Source of the DNA: Calditrichota bacterium
GTDB lineage: Bacteria > Calditrichota > Calditrichia > RBG-13-44-9 > J075
Length of the DNA stretch: 5,415 bases
Reading direction: 5' to 3'
Assembly (NCBI GenBank): GCA_024275555.1
Contig: JAJRYW010000378.1
Span: 1 to 5,415 of the forward strand
Shown: positions 1 through 5,415 of the stretch, in pieces
Position numbering within the stretch: position 1 is the stretch's first letter
Layout of the letters: the number at the start of each line of letters is the position of its first letter
The notes under the pieces: generated by a model
The model's database searches: none
Seen by the model: only the letters and a program-made list of their open reading frames with translations
Told to the model about the DNA's origin: nothing
Made by a program: the position numbers and the translations under genes

Positions 1-1209
1 ACCGGTGTAAAAGCACGCATCTTTGCCCTGGTGGGCAAGTGGTTTCCCACCGGCGCGCACAAAGTCGGGGCCTCGTTTGGCTGCCTGGTTCCCCGGCTGG
101 TAACCGGCCAGTTTGACCCCGCTGCTCAGAAAGCGGTCTGGCCGTCTACCGGAAACTATTGCCGGGGCGGGGCTTACAACTCCGCCTTGCTGGGCTGCGA
201 ATCGATTGCCATCCTCCCGGAAGAGATGAGCCGGGAGCGCTTTGAATGGCTGAGCAAAATTGCCGGGGAAGTGATTGCCACCCCCGGCTGTGAATCCAAT
301 GTAAAAGAGATTTACGACAAGTGCTGGGAACTGCGCCGCACCCGCGACGACATCGTCATTTTCAACCAATTCGAGGAGTTTGGCAATTACCTCTGGCATT
401 ACACGGTTACCGGCCACGCTATTGAGGAAGTGCTGCGGAACAGCCTGGGCGAACGAGAGCGCTTTGCCGGGCTGATCAGCTCTACCGGCTCGGCCGGCAC
501 CATTGCCAGCGGGGATTACCTGAAAAAACAATTCCCGGAAGCAAAGGTAGCCGCCGCCGAGGCGCTGCAATGCCCGACCCTGCTGATGAACGGTTTTGGC
601 GGCCACCGCATCGAGGGTATCGGCGATAAGCACGTGCCCTGGATTCACAATGTGCGCAACACCGATATGGTCATCGCGGTGGACGACGAGAACTGCATGA
701 ACCTGATGCGCCTGTTTAACGAACCGGCCGGGCAGGAGTACTTGAGCAGCATCGGATTGAGCGATGAGCAGATTGCCGCCCTGCCGCTCATCGGCATCTC
801 CGGAATCGGCAACCTAATTGCCTCGATAAAATTTGCCCGCTATTACGAGTTGACCGAGCGGGACGCGGTCTTCACCATTTTTACCGACTCTATGGAGCTT
901 TACGGCAGCCGGATCGAGGAACTGCGTGAGGAGTATGGCGCATACGACCGGGCGCTGGCCATGCGGGATCATCATCGCTACATGCTGGGACTGGGCGTCG
1001 ATTACATGCTGGAACTTTCCTATTACGACCGCAAGCGGATTCATAATCTGAAATATTTTACCTGGATTGAACAGCAGGGCCGGGAACTGGCGGAACTGAA
1101 CGCCCAGTGGTATGATTATCCCGATTACTGGGAAGGCATCCGCAACCAGGTCGGGGAAATTGATGCATTGATTGAGGAGTTTAACCGCAAAGCAGGAGTG
1201 GTTTCATAG
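1..1209 (+). CDS. PLP-dependent fold-type II enzyme (cysteine synthase/TrpB-like), 5' end missing
   Basis: This frame is open from the first base, so the gene begins upstream of the window; 402 residues are visible before the TAG stop. The GTG at 31 lies inside conserved protein and is not a credible start. Visible hallmarks of a fold-type II PLP enzyme are a Thr-Gly-Ala-His-Lys-Val-Gly segment with the likely Schiff-base lysine at visible residue 21 (bases 61-63), a Ser-Thr-Gly-Asn substrate-binding loop (bases 145-156), a Gly-Ser-Ala-Gly-Thr phosphate-binding loop (about residues 163-167), and a Gly-Ile-Ser-Gly-Ile-Gly-Asn segment near residue 265. The His-Lys context resembles TrpB-type enzymes more than the Ser-x-Lys-Asp of classical cysteine synthase. 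From memory it matches proteins annotated only as PLP-dependent protein subunit beta or cysteine synthase-like; a cytoplasmic beta-elimination or replacement activity is inferred and the substrate is unknown. The family continues about 130 residues past the glycine loops with a Tyr/Trp-rich C-terminal tail, which looks intact. The neighbouring lptD converges on it, so no operon partner is visible. Confidence 0.88.
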   Translation, partial: TGVKARIFALVGKWFPTGAHKVGASFGCLVPRLVTGQFDPAAQKAVWPSTGNYCRGGAYNSALLGCESIAILPEEMSRERFEWLSKIAGEVIATPGCESNVKEIYDKCWELRRTRDDIVIFNQFEEFGNYLWHYTVTGHAIEEVLRNSLGERERFAGLISSTGSAGTIASGDYLKKQFPEAKVAAAEALQCPTLLMNGFGGHRIEGIGDKHVPWIHNVRNTDMVIAVDDENCMNLMRLFNEPAGQEYLSSIGLSDEQIAALPLIGISGIGNLIASIKFARYYELTERDAVFTIFTDSMELYGSRIEELREEYGAYDRALAMRDHHRYMLGLGVDYMLELSYYDRKRIHNLKYFTWIEQQGRELAELNAQWYDYPDYWEGIRNQVGEIDALIEEFNRKAGVVS

Positions 1210-1233
1210 TGCCGGTTTTTCTGGATATATGTC

Positions 1234-1262
1234 TTGCCCGGGCTGCCCGGGGCAAACCCATT
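1234..1262 (+). terminator. Candidate hairpin terminator after the PLP-enzyme gene
   Basis: The hairpin starts 25 nt after the TAG stop. The left arm TTGCCCGGG (1234-1242) pairs with CCCGGGGCAA (1246-1255), with one bulged G and a CTG loop. A short ATTTT tract (1260-1264) follows after ACCC. The stem is strong but the U-tract is weak and offset, so this is a plausible but not certain intrinsic terminator. It could also be just a GC-rich palindrome. Confidence 0.4.
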
Positions 1263-1356
1263 TTGTCTCATTGGTTAACCGTTGGATTCTACCAACAGGG
1301 AAGCGCCGGATGTATGGAAAACCCACTGTACCACACATGGCGTCTATTTTACTGCC

Positions 1357-1454
1357 ATTATAGAGGCGTGAGTTAATCCGCGAATATAGATTGGCCCGGT
1401 AGCCGCATTCCGGAGAACCGGCGGCCTTCTCGAATTTATTCACGCGTCTATAAT
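1357..1454. repeat. Small inverted-repeat-bounded element (98 bp), copy 1
   Basis: The 21-bp left end (1357-1377) and the reverse complement of the right end (1434-1454) agree at 18 of 21 positions; both begin ATTATAGA and contain GCGTGA. The core between them is GC-rich (CCGGAGAACCGGCGGCC around 1410-1426) and has no coding capacity. The same terminal sequence bounds the larger element at 1494-1844, so these are copies of one repeat family. A related fragment, GGCGTCTAT, lies at 1339-1347 just outside. The structure suits a non-autonomous MITE-like or REP/BIME-like element, or a transcribed hairpin. No target-site duplication is convincing and no transposase is present. Confidence 0.6.
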
Positions 1455-1580
1455 CAAAATTCATAAACGATTTAAGAGTTGACGCAAGTTGTCATTATTG
1501 AGACGTGAATTAGTTTCCGAAAAGATGAAATGTATTGAGTGTATAATAGTTATGGGGCGCTTACGTTTGGTTTTCAATGA

Positions 1581-1651
1581 CATCCCCCCTACCCCCCTTC
1601 GAAGGGGGGAACTCTCTTGCCTCCCCCTTTGAAGGGGGATTGAGGGGGATG
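1581..1651. repeat. C/G-tract palindromic repeat block
   Basis: Two adjacent hairpins are visible. One is a perfect 18-bp palindrome of six C, TTCGAA and six G (1592-1609). The other has CCCCCTT/AAGGGGG arms around a TG centre (1623-1638). Flanking arms CATCCCCC (1581-1588) and GGGGGATG (1644-1651) are complementary, so the whole block can fold as one larger stem carrying two inner hairpins. The layout resembles G/C-tract interspersed repeats common in intergenic regions of several environmental Gram-negative phyla. No function is shown; it may impede transcription from either converging gene. Confidence 0.65.
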
Positions 1652-1716
1652 TATAGTTGCCTTCATGCAATGGTAACGCCCCCTTAATCCCCCGTTCGGC
1701 TGAGCTCACGACGAAG

Positions 1717-1758
1717 CCCGAAATCGGGGGGAAACCGGCCTCCCTCCCCGATTTCGGG
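1717..1758. repeat. Perfect 13-bp inverted repeat (hairpin)
   Basis: CCCGAAATCGGGG (1717-1729) is exactly repeated in inverse at 1746-1758 (CCCCGATTTCGGG), with a 16-nt GC-rich loop. It lies within the 1494-1844 element, just after a second C-tract piece (1679-1693) whose sequence is roughly complementary to the G-tract at 1634-1649. The stem is strong enough to form in RNA from either strand. No T-run follows on the plus strand, so it is not a standard terminator for the upstream gene. Confidence 0.65.
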
Positions 1759-1841
1759 GAGGGCTGGGGTGGGGAAATTTCATGGGAAACTCGTTCATCA
1801 CATTCAAACAATTTCATTCTCATACTAATTCACGGGTCTAT

Positions 1842-1868
1842 AATCCGGTGAATCCGGTAAATCCAGTC
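1842..1868. repeat. 9-bp tandem repeat, three units
   Basis: Three consecutive 9-mers are AATCCGGTG, AATCCGGTA and AATCCAGTC, the last more diverged. The array overlaps the last three bases of the right end of the 1494-1844 element. It could reflect slippage, or insertion of the element next to or into a pre-existing microsatellite. It lies about 55 bp beyond the 3' end of lptD and is not inside any supported gene. Confidence 0.6.
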
Positions 1869-1923
1869 AAAAATATTCTGGGCAATTACCTCAACATATT
1901 TCAAAATACAGGTGATCGATTTC

Positions 1924-2367
1924 TTACAGCGGACGCACGTTGCCGGTCTTGGTCAGTTTCAGGTCGCGGAGAATATTTTCCTTTACCCGGATTTCCAGCC
2001 GGTAGTAGCTAAAGCTGGGATTGGGCGACCAGCTAAAATTCATCACCCAGCAGTGCAAGTCGCGCTGCACGGTAAAGTGCTGGTTGACGATCTCTTTACG
2101 AATCAAATCCAGCCGGCTGCGGTAGCTAATGTTCCAGTTTTTGGTCAGTTTTACCCGGGCGCTGATATTGGTGTTCAAATTCCGGGTAATAATATTGTTG
2201 TTCTCGCTGTAGCTAAAGGAAAAATCAAGATTAAGGCTCCAGGGCATATCAAACCCTTCGAAGGTCTGGAAATCGCGCTCACTTTGGAGGCGGGTGTCCG
2301 GGTAGCGGGCGGTGGGGTCGTTCAGGAGGCTGTCCAGGGCCAGCGAGTCTTGCCGGGCTTGTTTATC
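1924..2367 (-). pseudogene. lptD: In-frame C-terminal part of lptD beyond a premature stop
   Basis: This is the direct same-frame continuation of the lptD reading frame after the TAA at 2368-2370: 147 codons ending in a TAA at 1924-1926. The first 40 residues are a polar linker (Asp-Lys-Gln-Ala-Arg onward). From residue 41 (Met at 2245-2247) the sequence has the alternating aromatic/polar pattern of outer-membrane beta-strands (FSFSYSENNN, ISYRSRLDL, FSYYRLEIRV). It also carries the Arg-Asp-Leu-His-Cys-Trp motif followed by Met-Asn-Phe-Ser-Trp, as expected of the C-terminal barrel end of LptD in Bacteroidota-like bacteria. With the upstream part the product would be about 872 residues, a normal size for this family. 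The piece has no signal peptide and could not reach the outer membrane alone. An internal ATG at 2247 is preceded by GAAGGG with 6-nt spacing, so reinitiation is conceivable but unlikely. A sequencing or assembly error, or a real nonsense mutation, are the simplest explanations. Confidence 0.8.
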
Positions 2368-4542
2368 TTACTTATCGCGCGGTTTCAGGCTTACCCGGTA
2401 GGTGACGCCGATGTTCCAGCGCACCAAATCCGGCAACTGAAAGCCATCCGACCAGACAAGCTCATTGCGTTTCTGGCCCTTGGCGTTCCGTTTATAAAAA
2501 CTGTGGGTGGCGTTGGCGGAGATGTTCAAATCTTTTAGCGGCTTGGAATTGAAGGTGGTGCTCAGGTCGCGCCAGCGCAGGCTGTCCGCCGCAAAATTGT
2601 GGGCGGTGCGGAAATTTACCCGGAACAGATCGATCTTACGCTCTTCGCCGTTGCGGATCACTTTTCCCTGGAAAAGGTTGTTTACGGCGATATTCATATT
2701 GCGCTGTTCTCCGGAGGGGGTGCGGCTGTTGAAGACATTGCTGACAAAACGGTCGCGGCGGATTTCATTTCCGGAAGTGTCGGTAAATGTCTGCCAATAT
2801 CCGAATTTTTCCTCCGCATAATCGGGCTGATAGGAGAAACCAATCGAAGGGTCCATTTTGTGGCGGATTACCTTTACCGGCAGCAGGGGAATTTCCCACA
2901 GGCCGTACACCGTGGTCTTGGCCCGCAAGCCGATATTTTGCACCAGGCGGCGGGCGCGAAATTCCTTCACCGTGTCGGCTACGGCGGTGTTGAGCGAATC
3001 CACAAAGCGGTATTCCAGGTATTCGGGCGTCCACAACTCCTGGATTGACAGGGAGGGGGTGAGGCTGAAATATTTGAGCACTTTGGTGGAAAAGGTGGGG
3101 GTGATGTTGTGCATCCAGCCGCTTTTCACTTCGCGGTTGAAGCCGGTGGTTGTCCCGGCCTCATCCAGAATCGCTTTGCGGCTTCCCGAGGAGCGCAGAC
3201 TGGAATTGTAGCTGTAGCGGATGTTGTTGTACCAGGCCGGCCCGCCGGCTCTGCCGCCTTTATAGGGAATCAAACTCTTGGTGGGTTGGCGATAGGATAG
3301 ATCCGGAAACGTCCAATCGATTTCCCCGGTCTGCAAGTTCTCGAAGCGACGGATATTCAGCGACAGGGTGCGCGAACCCGGCAGCGTTTTTTTGATCGAC
3401 ACATCGGTGCGCAGGGTTTGGTTGGTGCGCTGATCAAAATCGGTCAGGTAATTCCGGTTAAAGTTTTTATCGCTTAAAAAATTCCCCCGGGCGTTGATGG
3501 TCGTGGTTTCGCCGATCTTTTGATTGTGGGCAAAGTTTAAACGCCACCGCTGCACTTTTTGGCCGGTGGTAATATCCTTGGGCGAATAAGTTCCGTCGAC
3601 GTTCCCGGAAAAGGCGTAACGTTTTTTGTAATTGAGCCGGCTCGAGTATACCAGCCCGGTGCGTTCATAAAAAGTGCTCAGGAAAGTAGCGTCGAAGTAT
3701 TCGCTGGGGGCCCAGTAATAGCCAAAATCTTCCAGAAAACGCCCGCCGCTGCTGGTCTCGCCATAAGTGGGCAGGATGATGCCGGAGCGCCGCCCCCGCT
3801 GCAGGGAGAAGACCACAAAAGGAATCGCCATCACCGGGACATTGGCAATATAAAGGATAACCGGCTTGGCGGCGACTTTTTTATTGAGCTGCACCCGCAT
3901 CTTGGAACTACGAAAACAGAAGTGGGGATTATCCTCTATATCGCAGGTGGTAAAATAACCGTCGCGGATCAGCAGGGTTTCCCGGCCTATTTTGCGAATA
4001 TCTGTGCCCTGGTAGTATCCCGGCTCCATGCGGGTGCGGCCGTGCAGCACTTTGCCGCGATTATGCTTGAAATCATACTCGAGGCGCTCTCCGTAGATGG
4101 GGGCCTCGCCTTTTTCCATCAGCACCGGCAAATCCCGGTAGACCGGTCGCCCCAGCGAATCGGTGGAGTCGGCGACGCCCACGGCGGTCATGCGGTTGCT
4201 GTTCCAGTCAATATCCACCAGCCCGGCCGTCAGGGTCATGTTCTGGTAGACAATTTTCACCTTTCCCTGCAAATGGGTGATTTTGTCCGGCAGGGAAAAA
4301 GTGATCTTCTCCGCCCAGTATTTGATCGGCCCTTCCACACCGCTGGAAGGCGGAGGGGTGAGGGTTTGCAGCGAGTCGGCCGATGAATCCGCCGGGGCCG
4401 ATTTATCCTGCCCCCAAAGTGCAGAGGAAAAAACCAGGCCGGTAAACAGCAGCAATGCAAAATAGCGGATTGACAGATTCAACGTCTTATCTCTTTCAGA
4501 TGATCCCGGATGATTAGATTTTCGGCTGATGCCATCAAACAT
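2368..4542 (-). CDS. lptD: LPS-assembly outer-membrane protein LptD, prematurely terminated
   Basis: LptD is the outer-membrane beta-barrel that, with LptE, inserts lipopolysaccharide into the outer leaflet. This 724-residue part begins with a signal peptide (hydrophobic run at about residues 26-42, likely cut near Gly44-Gln45). A Ser/Pro-rich linker and an OstA/LptA-like beta-jellyroll region (about 70-220) follow; its signature is Gly-Tyr-Phe-Thr-Thr-Cys-Asp...Pro-His-Phe-Cys-Phe with Cys200 and Cys209. The barrel begins near residue 255 (Pro-Thr-Tyr-Gly-Glu, then Phe-Gly-Tyr-Tyr-Trp-Ala-Pro-Ser) and shows many amphipathic strands. An in-frame TAA (2368-2370) ends the frame after Lys-Pro-Arg-Asp-Lys, although clear LptD sequence continues for 147 codons; intact family members include that part. 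The ATG at 4542 gives an unusual charged 20-residue extension before the signal peptide. A TTG at 4482-4480 would give a standard one and fits the promoter-like box at 4544-4551. The gene is divergent from rlmB and convergent with the PLP-enzyme gene, hence probably monocistronic. Confidence 0.9.
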   Translation of the reverse strand: MFDGISRKSNHPGSSERDKTLNLSIRYFALLLFTGLVFSSALWGQDKSAPADSSADSLQTLTPPPSSGVEGPIKYWAEKITFSLPDKITHLQGKVKIVYQNMTLTAGLVDIDWNSNRMTAVGVADSTDSLGRPVYRDLPVLMEKGEAPIYGERLEYDFKHNRGKVLHGRTRMEPGYYQGTDIRKIGRETLLIRDGYFTTCDIEDNPHFCFRSSKMRVQLNKKVAAKPVILYIANVPVMAIPFVVFSLQRGRRSGIILPTYGETSSGGRFLEDFGYYWAPSEYFDATFLSTFYERTGLVYSSRLNYKKRYAFSGNVDGTYSPKDITTGQKVQRWRLNFAHNQKIGETTTINARGNFLSDKNFNRNYLTDFDQRTNQTLRTDVSIKKTLPGSRTLSLNIRRFENLQTGEIDWTFPDLSYRQPTKSLIPYKGGRAGGPAWYNNIRYSYNSSLRSSGSRKAILDEAGTTTGFNREVKSGWMHNITPTFSTKVLKYFSLTPSLSIQELWTPEYLEYRFVDSLNTAVADTVKEFRARRLVQNIGLRAKTTVYGLWEIPLLPVKVIRHKMDPSIGFSYQPDYAEEKFGYWQTFTDTSGNEIRRDRFVSNVFNSRTPSGEQRNMNIAVNNLFQGKVIRNGEERKIDLFRVNFRTAHNFAADSLRWRDLSTTFNSKPLKDLNISANATHSFYKRNAKGQKRNELVWSDGFQLPDLVRWNIGVTYRVSLKPRDK

Positions 4543-4653
4543 ACAAAGTTAAAGTGCGCTGGCAAAACCGGCATAAAAAATATTATTTTATTTACCCCGG
4601 TCTTCTGTGTAAGATTCAGGGTAATTAATTTCAATACAAAAAAAGCATTTCGA
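4543..4653. promoter_or_regulatory. AT-rich divergent intergenic region between lptD and rlmB
   Basis: These 111 bp separate the divergently read lptD and rlmB starts and must hold promoters for both. The central part is strongly AT-rich (AATATTATTTTATTTA at about 4579-4594), and a TAAGAT hexamer near 4612 could serve as a -10 for rlmB, but no paired -35 is convincing. No operator palindrome or riboswitch is seen. Confidence 0.45.
4544..4551 (-). promoter_or_regulatory. TAnnTTTG-like -7 box upstream of lptD
   Basis: On the minus strand this reads TAACTTTG, matching the TAnnTTTG -7 element known from Bacteroidota promoters. It ends one base before the ATG at 4542. If it is used, transcription would start at or inside the first annotated codons, favouring translation from the TTG at 4482 just before the signal peptide. 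No TTG -33 element is found at the usual distance, so the call is weak. Confidence 0.25.
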
Positions 4654-5415
4654 ATGAATAAACATCGTCAAAATAAAAATCTTACCGGACCAGACAAGGC
4701 AAAAACTGCCTACTACGCCGTGGGGCGGAACCCGGTGCTGGAGGCGTTAGAGCATCACCCGGAGCGGATTCAAAAAATCTATGTCCAGCACGGGCAGCAG
4801 GGGGATAAAATCCGCCGGATTTACCGCCTGGCCAAATCGCGTCAAATTCCCATCAGCAATGCCGATCCGGGCAAGATGAAGAAGATGGTCGGCAAGCAGG
4901 TGCACCAGGGCGTGGTCGGCCTGCTCTATCCCACCGTCGTTGAAGATGCCGGGGCGCTTTTAGCCAAACTGGATTCACTCCCGGTTCCCTTTCTGCTGTT
5001 GATTGCCGACCGTATCCAGGACCCCCACAACCTGGGCGCCATTATTCGCAGTGCGGAAATTTTTGGCGCAGCGGGGCTGGTCTTTTCCTCGCGGGACACC
5101 ACGCCGATTACCGAAACGGTGGTAAAAGCTTCCGCCGGAGCCGTATTTCATCTTCCGCTCTACCGGGCCGGAAATCTTTCCCAGTTTATCCAGTTGCTGA
5201 TTAAGCGGGAGGTCTGGATTTACGGGGCCTCCCTGGAAGGGGAAACCTCTCTCTGGGAGGTAGATTTCAACCGCAACTGCGCAGTGATTATCGGAAATGA
5301 AGAAAAGGGCGTCCGGCCCGGTTTACAAAAACAATGCGACCTGCTCTTCAAAATCCCCCAATCCGGGCGAACCGACTCCCTGAACGCCTCGGTGGCCGCC
5401 GGGGTTGTTCTGGCC
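4654..5415 (+). CDS. rlmB: RlmB-like TrmH/SpoU-family 23S rRNA 2'-O-ribose methyltransferase, 3' end missing
   Basis: The frame opens at the ATG at 4654 and stays open to the last base: 254 residues with no stop in the window. Residues 20-90 form the N-terminal L30e-like substrate-binding domain (Tyr-Ala-Val-Gly-Arg-Asn-Pro-Val-Leu-Glu-Ala-Leu, then Val-His-Gln-Gly-Val-Val-Gly at 83-89). Residues 112-254 are the SpoU SAM-binding knot domain. Motif 1 is Asp-Arg-Ile-Gln-Asp-Pro-His-Asn-Leu-Gly-Ala-Ile-Ile-Arg (119-132, with Asn126 and catalytic-type Arg132); motif 2 is Ile-Ile-Gly-Asn-Glu-Glu-Lys-Gly-Val (212-220); motif 3 is Asp-Ser-Leu-Asn-Ala-Ser-Val-Ala-Ala-Gly (241-250). RlmB uses S-adenosylmethionine to methylate the ribose of G2251 (E. 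coli numbering) in the 23S peptidyl-transferase P-loop; another TrmH-family target cannot be excluded. Usual length is about 245-265 residues, so only the end is lost. A polar 18-residue leader precedes the domain. No Shine-Dalgarno is evident before the ATG; the upstream region is A-rich. Confidence 0.9.
   Translation, partial: MNKHRQNKNLTGPDKAKTAYYAVGRNPVLEALEHHPERIQKIYVQHGQQGDKIRRIYRLAKSRQIPISNADPGKMKKMVGKQVHQGVVGLLYPTVVEDAGALLAKLDSLPVPFLLLIADRIQDPHNLGAIIRSAEIFGAAGLVFSSRDTTPITETVVKASAGAVFHLPLYRAGNLSQFIQLLIKREVWIYGASLEGETSLWEVDFNRNCAVIIGNEEKGVRPGLQKQCDLLFKIPQSGRTDSLNASVAAGVVLA

Larger units (their letters stand above)
1494..1844. repeat. Inverted-repeat-bounded intergenic element (351 bp), copy 2
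   Basis: The left end (1494-1513) matches the reverse complement of the right end (1825-1844) at 17 of 20 positions, both finishing in GTGAATTAG. Weaker similarity continues inward for about 50 bp on each side: both arms carry an AATGAAA/GATGAAA stretch followed by TTGAGTGT or TTGAATGT. The interior (about 1581-1782) is a run of C- and G-tract palindromes. Short open frames across it on both strands have low-complexity Pro/Gly/Arg content and no recognisable domain, so I call no gene. It fits a non-autonomous interspersed repeat, or two copies of one repeat inserted in opposite orientation around the G/C-tract block. Confidence 0.6.

Noticed and set aside
1172..1464. Short open frames just after the PLP-enzyme gene (63 and 86 codons)
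   Set aside because: They overlap the gene end, the candidate terminator and the first inverted-repeat element, and show no domain or ribosome binding site.
1461..1851. Open frames on both strands inside the repeat element (about 64-120 codons)
   Set aside because: They are built from C/G-tract palindromes, yield Pro/Gly/Arg-rich low-complexity peptides, and lack start signals or domains.
1357..1868. Possible CRISPR array or attachment site
   Set aside because: The repeats alternate in orientation, are irregularly spaced and degenerate, and there are no cas genes, tRNA gene or integrase nearby.
1924..2370. Genetic code reassignment of TAA as explanation for the lptD stop
   Set aside because: TAA also ends the same gene at 1924-1926 exactly where the family should end, and the other complete long frames show no internal TAA, so reassignment is not supported.
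1912..2538. A 208-codon plus-strand open frame across the lptD 3' part
   Set aside because: It is antisense to the well-supported LptD C-terminal sequence and has no motif of its own.
3559..4386. A 275-codon plus-strand open frame
   Set aside because: It lies wholly antisense to lptD, which has clear family motifs. Its translation shows no recognisable domain and is a shadow frame of GC-rich coding sequence.
4604..4620. TAAGAT as a confident sigma-70 -10 box for rlmB
   Set aside because: No matching -35 hexamer at 16-18 bp spacing is present and AT-rich sequence produces such hexamers by chance, so it is mentioned only within the intergenic entry.

Overview
The window holds three protein-coding loci and one repeat-rich, non-coding convergent intergenic region. 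The organism is a Gram-negative, LPS-making bacterium with a fairly GC-rich coding genome, because it encodes the outer-membrane LPS translocon LptD. The LptD variant (long N-terminal OstA/LptA-like part and a C-terminal Arg-Asp-Leu-His-Cys-Trp motif), the near absence of Shine-Dalgarno sequences at the divergent starts, a TAnnTTTG-like promoter box and the G/C-tract palindromic repeats together suggest the Bacteroidota/FCB neighbourhood (for example a Calditrichota- or KSB1-like lineage). That placement is an inference and is not proven by the window.

Layout. Positions 1-1209 (+) carry the 3' part of a gene for a fold-type II PLP-dependent enzyme (cysteine synthase/TrpB-like superfamily); its 5' end lies outside the window. 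Positions 1210-1923 have no credible gene. They hold a candidate terminator (about 1234-1262), two inverted-repeat-bounded elements that share the same roughly 20-bp termini (1357-1454 and 1494-1844), blocks of C/G-tract palindromes inside the larger element, and a 9-bp tandem repeat (1842-1868) at its right edge. Positions 1924-4542 (-) carry lptD, which is interrupted by an in-frame TAA at 2368-2370; the same frame continues for 147 more codons to a second TAA at 1924-1926. Positions 4543-4653 are an AT-rich divergent promoter region. Positions 4654-5415 (+) carry the 5' part of an rlmB-like SpoU/TrmH-family 2'-O-methyltransferase gene that runs off the right edge.

The genes do not form an obvious pathway: amino-acid or sulfur-type PLP chemistry, outer-membrane biogenesis and 23S rRNA modification sit side by side as ordinary housekeeping genes. 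I see no defence system, phage, CRISPR or new operon. The two observations most worth a second look are the premature in-frame stop in lptD, which would remove the C-terminal barrel strands of a normally essential protein, and the small inverted-repeat element family in the convergent intergenic region.
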